Shown here: in pieces, positions 55,051-64,000 of the stretch
Numbering within the stretch: the first letter of the stretch is position 1
Layout of the letters: every line of letters starts with the position of its first letter
NCBI GenBank assembly: GCA_029891345.1
Contig: CM056995.1
Span: 80,043,895 to 80,107,894, forward strand
Direction: 5' to 3'
DNA length: 64,000 nt
Source: Dryococelus australis
Taxonomy: Eukaryota; Arthropoda; Insecta; Phasmatodea; Phasmatidae
Notes under the pieces: generated by a model
What the model was told of the DNA's origin: nothing
Seen by the model: only the letters and a program-made list of their open reading frames with translations
The model's database searches: none
Translations under genes and position numbers: made by a program

Positions 55051-56040
55051 AAGCCCCTGTAATACGGTTAAATTTTCGTTCTCAACTATATTTGACAATA
55101 AAATTTGAAGACAAAATACAACCATAAAATTTTTCCTTCAAACAAATTTTATGAAATAATCTTGAATGTGTTTGAAAATGTGTCACAATGTCAAAATTTT
55201 TTACTGGGAGAATAAAATTTGAATTATTATTTAAAATTTATTTTCATAGTTAAATATTACTTTTGGTTTTCCATGCAGTCCATTACAAGAAGAAGTGTTA
55301 GTAATGTGATTTATTTTCGCTTCTTTGTGAAATTCAAATTTTATTTTCCAGAGATGTTTCGTGCAGAATTACATTTAATGCCTCTGAGTTCGTAATATTA
55401 TGTGCAATATTCTCTTAAAATAGAATTCATGTCCAGACCGCTTCAGCATTAATTAATTATCTTCATAACCTACTTCGTATTCAGCATTTGACCGTTATTT
55501 TAAAGTTACTTGGCGTCCATTTTTATCGTGCACGATTCTGATTGGCTGAGACTGTTAAACAGCAAAGAAATTTAAAAATCGGTCCAAATGTTTGATGGGA
55601 ACTGAAGCCATCCAACTTACTCAGACAAATATGGCAGCGTTTATGATATTTCAATGACGTCATAACTTTGACCAAACTTATTAGAAGCAGTTTGACGGCA
55701 AGATTTCAATGTGACAGAGGCTTTAGAAACACCATTTCAGAGCACTCCAACATAGCTGAAAGCGGCCTTTTCAAAGAGCTGTATCTCAAAACATACGTGT
55801 TATATACACACAGAAGTAATCGAGAGGTATACACTGAACCTTGTTACAGGCTTTCCGCCAGTAAAATTATAGAGTCGCCGCTGAAAGTCCCATAGATACA
55901 CGCAGCACGACGAGAACACTGCACGCCAGTTCAGAGCTGTGCGTGTAGAGGCGATGGCGGACCTGTAACGCGTGGCAGTGTCGGCCTTATCGCTCCCACG
56001 CCTCTCGGCCTCACGTGTTGTGCTTAACAGACTTGATATT
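55051..56040. other. No recognisable gene
   Basis: AT-rich sequence with an internal inverted pair (GAATAAAATTTGAATT near 55210 and AATTCAAATTTTATTTTCC near 55332). Frames of 75 and 114 codons near 55668-56144 show no recognisable motifs. Confidence 0.3.
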
Positions 56041-56137
56041 AAACAACACCGACGGTGGTGAAGTGAGGCGAGAATGGAGCAGCAACGAGTGGCAGTGGTG
56101 GAGGAAACGAGAGTACACCGAGGAAACGCCTGGGGCA
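56041..56137 (-). repeat. SINE S1 degraded fragment
   Basis: GTGAAGTGAGGCGAGAATGG then AGCAGCAACGAGTGGCAGTG and GGAAACGAGAGTACACCGAG follow the S1 tail-to-body order in reverse, with substitutions. It ends at a Fam1 copy. Confidence 0.6.
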
Positions 56138-56142
56138 ATGGC

Positions 56143-56565
56143 AAAGGCCATTCACGGTAACATGAGCAGTTTTGAAAGCCCTACTTAAGATCTACTTGTA
56201 TGCACGTTGAGTATTCTTCCGCCTTATATAAAATTAACATTGCCATGGGACTCATTACTTTATTCATACGTCGGTCAAGTAAAACTGTAGAGTAATTAGA
56301 AAAGTAAATACTTTACAAATCTGCTAATTTTTACACTTCGATGCATTTAAAAAACAGAAAGCGAAAGAAATAATTTAAATTATTCTCAAACGGTTACCTA
56401 ACACTTTTTATTTGACGTTAAGATATGGAACTACTTTCCATCCATAGTTAACAACTTTACCGGGCGCATGCCACTCAGCGCCCCAGTTAAAGTATATGCA
56501 GGTAGGGGTAGTGACTTTTTTCTAAGGTTGATTTCAAAAGTGCTCACTTTATCGTGAACAGCCTT
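56143..56565 (+). mobile_element. Fam1 transposon copy 15
   Basis: Starts AAAGGCCATTCACGGTAACA, ends CACTTTATCGTGAACAGCCTT before TA; complete body, one of the best preserved copies. Confidence 0.88.
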
Positions 56566-58286
56566 TATGTGTCTGTATCACATGTAAAAACCCGGGTCCG
56601 GTTCCGCGGGTAATAGAACGTGGTTAGCCGTGGCGGAAGGCGAGTTGTTTGACAACTTAACCATCTATAAGTTTCATTGCTGCATATTTAATACATTCCT
56701 GTACAATTCGACTCGAAATGTAGGTCAAAGAGTAGACTGTAGAAAATAACACACTTGAATCAAACGATGACATTTACTGACGAAGAATCTCTTTTCTTTC
56801 CCACTACGTTGCACAAATTACGCTCTCGGACGTGACACACTGATAAAACCCAGAAACTTCGCGAGTGACGTCACTGCAGTAATTAAGCTCCATTACTGAT
56901 CGGTAATTAATGAGGAAAGGTGATTGATAATCTGCATTATATTTTAGACTTATAATTGTAACGTTTATAATAATAAAGAAAAAGATGCCCTACACGTCCA
57001 TAAACAACTTTAAAAATTACGAGCTTATTTTATATACCCCAAAAACCAGTAGCCAAAACACGTGCATAAACCATTTTCGCTATTCTACAAATACCATTTG
57101 GAGAACATTTGAGAAACTACACCGTAGGGGAGTATGGGGGTAGAGAGTGCATGCCAACTGTAAGGGTACCAACATGAGTATTAACATTTAGTAGCTCTTT
57201 TGTTTGCCTCCAGAACTGCCAAACCACGTTGGTTGAACTAAGGTTTGCTCATTTCTACTTGTTTTCAAACGACAGTACGTTTCCTTTTACCGAGTTTTGA
57301 TGCTAAGGATATACTGAATTCACGCTAAATATTTTATACATAAAACTTAAGTATGTAGAAATAAATCTAAAAATTAAGCGAGGCAACGTTGCAGACATGA
57401 GCAGAAGACGAAAATCAGTCGAGCACATCTTTACTCTCTGGTAAAATAAGTCTAGCGCATCTTTACTCTCTGGCATAAACACGTGATATTGACAAGCATT
57501 GGCAATACTTTCCCCAAGGCACACGAGATTTTCGTGCTCGGCGACTGTTCTCTTTAGTGCTAAAACGAAGCAAGGTCTGCGCGGGCGAGGGTCTATCATA
57601 CGGTCAGTCAGTACTAGGTACATATATCTAATACACGCTAACTGATCAGACACCAAAGCTCCCTACTCTATCCCTTGCGCCGTCTGTGGCATTATACTCT
57701 CAGAAACACCTGCGGTATCGTTAACCAGATGCAAATAAAAATATTGTGTAGTTCATTTAATATACAAAAAATTCTGAAGCTTGTTTTGGTTGCCAAAGTA
57801 ACGGGTCACCTTAATATTAAGTTAGTGTGTTCTGTATACTTGCACACTAGTACACCCTTATTAAAAAAAAAAAAACTTTTAGTTGTACTCAGTCATTATC
57901 GGAAGTTGCCAGGAGGGGAGGGGGGAGTGTAAGACCTCTTACGATAACAGGGTGCCTCACCGACCCAGCCAGATCGACACCAGGGCATAGCGAGATTTCA
58001 ATGACCGTACGAAAAATAGAGTTGCAAATCAGAAATATAAAAATAACTGCTTTGGATTCATCTGTTTGCCGAAGAAGGCTCTACAGTACTAACGTACCTA
58101 GAACACACTTTTAACGAAAAGGTTCACTTTTTTATGTATGTACTTAAACGATGTGCTTGATGTATGCGCCTAGAAGTGTATCTTGTTCTTTGAATGAGCT
58201 AAGATTTCCGGGTGCATTTATTTTGTAGTGAATTTATTCTTACCCTTATACCAGAAACACATCTACCACAAAATAATGCATATGTA
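56566..58286. other. No recognisable gene; short tandem duplication at 57422-57484
   Basis: A 117-codon minus frame (57656-57303) has no recognisable motif and crosses a two-copy tandem repeat of 32-bp period (AGCACATCTTTACTCTCTGG). An A tract lies at 57863-57874 and a G-rich run near 57915. A GC-rich piece at 56590-56645 may be a decayed tRNA-like head. Confidence 0.3.
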
Positions 58287-58298
58287 CTATATCGATAG

Positions 58299-58542
58299 AG
58301 TGAGTGTGTGAAGAGATTTGGGTGGCTCTTAACAGCGAGGTCTTGAGAGCCGATGAGAGTGATTGAAGTGAATATGGAGCGGCGCCTGAATAGCGGGAGG
58401 GGAAATCCCCGAGAAAACCCGTCGACCAACAGCATCGTTCGACAAGATTCCCATTTGCGAAAATCCGGTGACCCGGCCAGGGAATGAATTCGGTTCGTCT
58501 TGCTGGAAGGCGAGCGTGCTAATCGTTCAGCCACCGTGGCCC
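58299..58542 (-). repeat. SINE S1, full-length with perfect target duplication
   Basis: A complete reverse S1 of 244 bp. CTATATCGATAG occurs directly before (58287-58298) and after (58543-58554), a perfect 12-bp duplication. The tail is AGTGAGTGTGTGAAGAGATT and the head complement GGGCCACGGTGGCTGAACGA. It defines both S1 boundaries and is probably the youngest copy. Confidence 0.92.
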
Positions 58543-59040
58543 CTATATCGATAGATAATCTGCCATCATATGATGCGAATGAAAAAATGTCTCTACTACA
58601 TTTGAAGGGAAAAACTACGTAGAGATCAATTTTATACTATCACGAGGAACGTGCAGTAGATATTTCGATTTAGTATGCAATGATTTTTCAAATATAGAAT
58701 TTTTAATGCGGTAGAACCAGTGGCCCTTTAATTGAGAGAAAAAAAGGGGGGGGGGCAGAGGAACTGTGAATTATTTTTAAAAATTATTACTCAAACGGGA
58801 AATAATTTGCAAGTTTTTCGGTGTTACTCTGAAAGTAATTTCTGTAGTAAAAACATTAAAATAACTTCAGTTTAGTTTGTAGAAAATAGCAGTCTTTATG
58901 ATAACAACAGTGCTTCGGTATTCTTCGTCAAGGTGCTTCCCATAGAGGAAAGGAGGGCACGGAGCTGGTTATAGATAAACGAAGGATCTAGAGTCCGCCA
59001 TGGAGAAGGAAGGGTAGGGAGCTCGCGTCGCCTACAACGA
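58543..59040. other. AT-rich, nothing recognised
   Basis: AT-rich sequence with a G run near 58747; no shared repeats or plausible frames. Confidence 0.3.
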
Positions 59041-59628
59041 GCATATAAGTACCAGAGACGTCACTCAAGGTAAAGCAATGGAACGCTTATTTTTTTGCCC
59101 AGTGCAAATGTGCCAATGCCAAAAGAAAAAAAAATGGGTTCACATGTTGTGGCACTACTTCACACGAACAGTTTTCTGTATCACAATTCAATCGTCTAAT
59201 TCCGCCCATTTTAATAAAAATGTGTTCAATCTTCACATTTAAAATATGTTGAATTACATCCAAAATAAACGTCACTGTGAGCTGTCGAGTGTCGGCACAC
59301 AATGCCAAATCGTTGCTAAAACACTTATAGCTTACATCATCGATAATGCATGGCCATAAGAAGCTAACATCACCACCAATATCGTAAAAATACGGATTTA
59401 TATCAATAATTGTACTTCAGTCTCTATAGAATCAATATAACTATATTTTTATTTTCACTTCCGTTGAAAAATATTCATAAAACGATAAGCAGTTTATTTA
59501 CATTACATCAATAAATCCAAAGAATTTTCCGCTATTATACTGCCGATATTGCACTGGGCAATTAAACAAAATCGAATCGGATATAAACTAAGCGTTCTGT
59601 TTACTCCTAGCCAGTGTCTAGGGATTGC
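59041..59628 (+). repeat. About 590-bp dispersed repeat, inverted copy of 43773-44375
   Basis: From GCATATAAGTACCAGAGACG to CCAGTGTCTAGGGATT it matches 43773-44375 on the other strand throughout. At this copy the edges read ACGAGCA (59036-59042) and TGCTCGT (59627-59633), a possible 7-bp terminal inverted repeat. The match at the other copy is only one-sided. Confidence 0.8.
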
Positions 59629-59639
59629 TCGTCTACTTG

Positions 59640-59960
59640 TTTGGCGGGTGCTACAGTCGCTCAGGTGCAGGGGAAGGAAGCAGGAAGGACGTCGCGTCGG
59701 TGGCGCAGCGCGGCGGGCGTGTGCGGAAGCTACCGCGCGGGCGCGCACCAAGGTATAGCTGTAGATGCGGTCGTTACCTAGCCCCGCGCGCGAGTCTCCA
59801 GCTGCGGGGTTCACTGACCGCCGCGCGCGGCTTGGCTGGAGTCAATCTGCTCTCTATATAGCACTGCCATCGCTGCCTGCACGCCGAATAAGTATTAAAA
59901 TCCTGCCCGCACCGCTTTCTGTGACAGGTGCGCCGCACCCTCTCCACATTCCCAGCTCTC
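59640..59960. promoter_or_regulatory. CpG-rich island with TATA-like box
   Basis: This is the most GC- and CpG-dense sequence in the window (for example GCGCAGCGCGGCGGGCGTGT, CCGCGCGCGG). A TATA-like CTCTATATAGCACTGCC sits near 59855. Frames of 69-103 codons are open on both strands, as expected by chance. It might be a promoter and first exon. No product is recognisable. Confidence 0.35.
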
Positions 59961-60248
59961 CCACTCTCTTTCTCTCTGTTTCCTACAATAAGTGTCCCAC
60001 GTCGCGAGTCCCCAGCAAAATGCTCAACCTTAAGGGCGTTCATGAGTCTAAAATTAATTATTTTCAAAATTTTTAGTATGTTGCATTATTTTTCATTGTC
60101 ATATCAAATAGTAGTTTTTTTTTTTTAATATGACAATGGAGGAAAATAACTTTTCAAAAATGAATTAAACTAGCCACAGAAGTTTTAAATTTATATGTTA
60201 CTATCTGTACCCTCGCCCGCTTCACTGGGCATTGATTTATTTTGAAAA

Positions 60249-60420
60249 TTGGAATCGCTCTAGCCACTCACTTGGAATCGCTCTAACCACCGAGTCACTG
60301 CGGCCTCACTTTATATATTTCTATCTACTGAGCCACTGCGGCCCCACTTGAGAATGCTCTAGCTGCTGAACCACTGCGGTCCTACTTGCGATTACTTTAG
60401 CCACTGCAAAATCGAAATCG
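60249..60420 (-). repeat. Tandem partial SINE-head units
   Basis: Four to five imperfect units of the kind GCTCTAACCACCGAGTCACT / GCGGCCTCACTT follow each other with 30-60 base spacing. Each matches the complement of the S1 tRNA-like head (CGGTGGCTGAGCG...GGGGCC). No body sequence separates them, so only the head region has been multiplied. Confidence 0.65.
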
Positions 60421-60789
60421 CAGAATCGAACAAATTATTATTTTTTAAGTTTATTTCAATGGTTCGTTCGTACTTCGAATTTAGGTTCTGAGATACAGTT
60501 TGAAGTCAAAATAGTTAAAAGTGATCCAAGTGTCGGATTTCAAAGAATCTGCAACATACACTTATGTGGATGGCACCGTAGCTGAAATCAATATTTTAAG
60601 TTAAAATTCTCATATTTATGTTATAATATTATTTTGTAGAATTAATATCCTCACAATCTAGAAGAATAATCTATGGTCTCGCACAGCTTTCAGTAGCCTG
60701 GCACATACTTTTCTGCAGGTAGGAAGTATGCTTGTGTAGATTGCTACACGATGGAATTATTTTTGGAACTTCTATAGACAAACAATATT
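60421..60789. other. AT-rich, nothing recognised
   Basis: Ordinary AT-rich sequence between the tandem SINE heads and the duplicated 114-bp block. Confidence 0.3.
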
Positions 60790-60903
60790 GTAAGAGAATT
60801 CCAATAATTCAAGGCTGATTTAGTTACAATCCCAGCAACGATTGTAATATATAGGCCTAGTTAATTTCTTGTTAAAGGCTGTTCACGATAAAGTGAGCAC
60901 TTT
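60790..60903 (+). repeat. 114-bp perfect direct repeat, copy 1
   Basis: From GTAAGAGAATTCCAATAATT to AAGTGAGCACTTT it is identical to 61544-61657. It comprises 85 bp of unique flank plus the first 29 bases of Fam1 copy 16. Confidence 0.95.
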
Positions 60904-61294
60904 TGAAATCAACCCCAGAAAAAAGTCACTGCTCCTATCTGCATATATTTTAACGGGCGCACTGAGTGACATGCGCCCAGTAAAATTAGTAAAGACTGAT
61001 GGGAAGTAGTTCCGTAACGTCGAATAAAAAGGGTTAGGAAACAATTTCTGATCATTTAAATTATTTGTTTCGCTTTCCGTTCTTTTTTAATGCATCGAAG
61101 TGTAAAAATGAGCAGATTTGTTAAATATTTACTTTTCTAATAATTTCACAATTTCACTTTTGACCGACGCATGAATGAAGTGATGAAGCCCATCACAGTG
61201 TTAATCTTACATAAGGTGGAAGAATACACAACGTGCATACAAGTAGATCTTAAGCAGGACTACCAAAAGTGCTAACTTTACCGTTAACAGCCAT
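60875..61294 (-). mobile_element. Fam1 transposon copy 16
   Basis: Starts AAGGCTGTTCACGATAAAGT after TA, ends CTAACTTTACCGTTAACAGCCA; complete body in reverse orientation. Confidence 0.88.
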
Positions 61295-61414
61295 TACCAA
61301 TATGTGCAGTCACTTTTGTTTAATGTTTTGATATTTTATCTTCATTTGGCGCAGTTAAGATTCAAAACTTATTAAACTGACGGGATCTTCCCTTCACATC
61401 CTCATTTCCTTCAA

Positions 61415-61657
<243 letters not shown>

Positions 61658-61724
61658 ATATATATATATACCCTTATGCCCCACTCCCCTTTTATATTCT
61701 ACTTATGGAAATATAAGTCGGGCA

Positions 61725-63267
61725 TAAGGGGATCGGGGAGTGAAATTTTCTTTTTCTGTTTCTTTATAATGCATATAAAATAACATTTTTATGTTCTCGC
61801 AAATTTTTCATAATCAAGGGAAAGTAATTAGAACGATTAGAAAACATAGGATAGATATACATCCCTCAACTACACCTAAAAATCATAGGGACATTTTTTA
61901 TGTTATACTTTTAAACAAGACCAGAAATATACGCACTCCTTAGACAAATGCGAGCCTGTGCACGCTGTCTGCCCTCCCCATACGGTCACGTGTGCCGTTG
62001 AGTGATGTTTTTCCGGAGTACTCCCGTTTTATCTTCCCTTTCCTGCATTCCACCCTCGCTGTATTCCTAGCAACGACAGGCTGGACTTCGAGTAAGGCAG
62101 CCAGCTCCGCATTCTCTTATTCAGATTGAGTTTGCTACATGTGGAGAATACGCGCAGACTGTACCTTTCAGCTCCTTGTGTACAGTTTTCCGCGGCTTTC
62201 TTTTTTTGTATTCGTGCGCCATGCAAACAGCACGAAATCTAATTATATGTAAATATACCAACTGTACCGATTATACTTTTTCTGAAAAAATATGTGTTTC
62301 AAAATTTGAAAAATAATGATAATAAACTTAAGTAACAACCCCTTTTTAAAACATTTATCAGACAAAATAAATTCATGGGTCTTCGACAATCACAAGTGAA
62401 AAATTTGGTAAAAGTATCTAACTCATAGTTGTTTGCGGCTAAGAAAACTATCTTATCGCTAAGGATGTGCGAAGCTGCCTTATTTAAGCACATTTTTTTG
62501 CGTCAATGAAAGGCGAAAGGATAAAAAACAAATTGTGGTCGTTTACTTCAGAAAGGATTACTTACAGATGATGATCGTTAACTCCAGAAATTATGACGTG
62601 TAAACAGCTGTCGTTTCTTTCAGGCTGTTTTCACGACACGACACCGTAAAGACAGGAAGCTCTAGTGACGTAATCACAATGTGACGCATGCGCATGACGT
62701 GACATCCTATCAGGTACACGCCGTAAAAAAAAAGTTCCTCCAATACAGCCACTTGTACATGAGGCGGACACAACCGTTAACTCAACGAATACAGTGAACA
62801 CACGAGCGACAGAATCTTCGTACTGGCGTATTATACTTCAATTTATTTAGGAGCATACCATAAACTAAGGTTGCCATAACTCCGGTTTTTCCCAGGCATG
62901 TCCTCCGTTTAGGGCTAAGATTTTACCTGTGAGGAATTAAAAAATTTGACGAAATGTCCGAGTTTTCTGGACGGACACTATTAATAAGCTATGATAAAGC
63001 GATAATGTTTTCGAATTTTGATTTTTTTTTTTGCCAGTGGCAACACATCTTGAGTCTATCAAGCGTCTTCTGTATCCAAACTAACCATTTGTAGCACGTG
63101 TTGTGTTTGTGTGTTAATGATATGCCGAAAAGTAAATTCAAATATTATGTCGGGTTACAAAAGAAGTATTCTTGTTTTAGAATATGTTAAGATGTTTTAT
63201 AAGGTGAAAGCATGATATGTAAACCAAATACATTCGTCTCTGTGGCAAATAAAGGATGTCTCAACCT
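61725..63267. other. No recognisable gene
   Basis: Mixed sequence; a weak S1-body-like stretch at 62010-62058 (TACTCCCGTTTTATCTTCCC, CTGCATTCCACCCTCGCTG) may be a very decayed SINE. Minus frames of 60-65 codons have no recognisable motifs. Confidence 0.3.
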
Positions 63268-63420
63268 TCAAGGCTTCCGTCTGCCTTGCGCTGGAACTGC
63301 GTCGCACAGTTTTGAAATACACGTTTTTCTACGAAACTTTTAAACGTGCGTCCAATCTACGAAAAAAAACACAAACTTTAGACGAGCGCTATACTTTCAA
63401 GACGTCATGCTCGATTTACA
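63268..63420 (+). repeat. Repeat related to 54557-55050, without the nested element
   Basis: CCGTCTGCCTTGCGCTGGAA, GTGCGTCCAATCTACGAAAA, ACACAAACTTTAGAC and GCGCTATACTTTCAAGACGT align in order with the 54557 repeat. Where that copy has the 317-bp element between CTTCAGAC and CTTCAGAT, this one has a single CTTTAGAC. Confidence 0.55.
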
Positions 63421-64000
63421 ATGCCACGACGAGCTCGTCCCGACAGCCCGACACGACTTTTCAGTCCAACCATTCCCGCCACCAAAATTAGTTCAGTGTT
63501 TACAATACCTCGACAGTTTCCACCTGACCTAGTGTTGCGTGGCTTTCGGAAAATCCTAGAATGGCCAGTAACTAGCTATGGAATACAAAGAAATCACAAA
63601 TCATTGTACACGATTTTGTTTTGATAAAATTTGTAAACGAAGCGTTTTTGGATTTTGGAGCAGTTATTATTCACAAATATTTATGTTCGTAAGTTTAGCA
63701 GCTATCCGTTACAAGATAACCAGAATGTACACATAAGTAAAATATTTCTAGTGTGGCATTTGCCACAGTAGTGAAATTCTAACGAAATTTTGCGTTGTAA
63801 GTTAACGTTAATGTTTTTTTTTCTGCTGCCAAGCGAGTCCGACCAGTCCGACGTCCCAAGAAAGTAGAAATAGAATCTACATTTGTCGGGCTGTCGGGGC
63901 TGCGATTTTGTTGGGGCGACCTTGCTCCTGATTGGCTAATGAAAAATTCTCGTCGGTGTCGGTGCTGCTGTGTCAGACTGTTGGGTTATTTTTAATCCAG
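63421..64000. other. Unassigned; inverted GTCGGGCTGTCGGG motif
   Basis: CCCGACAGCCCGAC at 63440-63453 pairs with GTCGGGCTGTCGGG near 63885-63898, spanning about 450 bp. Between them is AT-rich sequence. A 67-codon plus frame at 63421 has no recognisable motif. The repeat at 63268 may extend into this region. Confidence 0.35.

Noticed and set aside
3991..61294. Interpreting the regularly recurring 420-bp blocks as a CRISPR array or satellite
   Set aside because: Copies are kilobases apart, in both orientations, and flanked by TA, which fits dispersed transposition and not an array.

Overview
The window looks like intron or intergenic DNA from a repeat-rich animal genome, most likely an insect. 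The support is AT-rich sequence, abundant short inverted-repeat elements, several tRNA-headed SINE families, insect-style mariner and LINE fossils, TTAA-targeting elements and long dinucleotide microsatellites. The SINE tails resemble those I associate with hemimetabolous insects, but I cannot name the species. I found no intact protein-coding gene, rRNA, functional tRNA or CRISPR array. Almost all short open frames are chance frames, many of them inside repeats.

The dominant feature is one clan of non-autonomous DNA transposons, here called Fam1 (about 420 bp, 16 copies plus a fragment), Fam2 (about 400-430 bp, eight copies plus a fragment) and a short 210-240 bp form (two copies). Their ends are variants of GGCTGTTCACGGTAAA and most copies sit between TA dinucleotides. 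Fam1 and Fam2 also align inward from both ends, so they appear to share an ancestor and probably a transposase. Fam1 alone covers roughly a tenth of the window.

Older copies serve as targets for younger elements, which lets boundaries be read directly. A CACTG-ended 839-bp element (1232-2070) lies in one Fam2 copy. A 942-bp solo LTR (18226-19167, ATAG duplication) lies in another. A TTAA-targeting 755-bp element (22032-22786) lies in a SINE. At 49583-50436 one SINE carries both a second SINE, with a 16-bp duplication, and a TTAA-type element. An 8-bp-duplicating element (54689-55005) lies in a repeat whose uninterrupted relative is near 63290.

There are three tRNA-headed SINE families: S1 (about 250 bp, many copies), S2 (head with GGTGGTGCAGTGG) and S3 (two copies). 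Protein-derived remains are a mariner-like transposase fossil (47480-48330, +), a LINE reverse-transcriptase C-terminal fossil (34893-35500, -) and an unidentified chain of coding-like frames at 36561-37347 (-). GC-rich patches near 1-300, 6500-7060, 13370-13720, 33330-33600, 40440-40720 and 59640-59960 could be exons or promoters of genes not recognisable here. Between these features are long AT-rich stretches in which I see nothing definite. A 114-bp perfect direct duplication across a long (CA)n(TA)n tract (60790-61657) is either a recent event or an assembly artefact.
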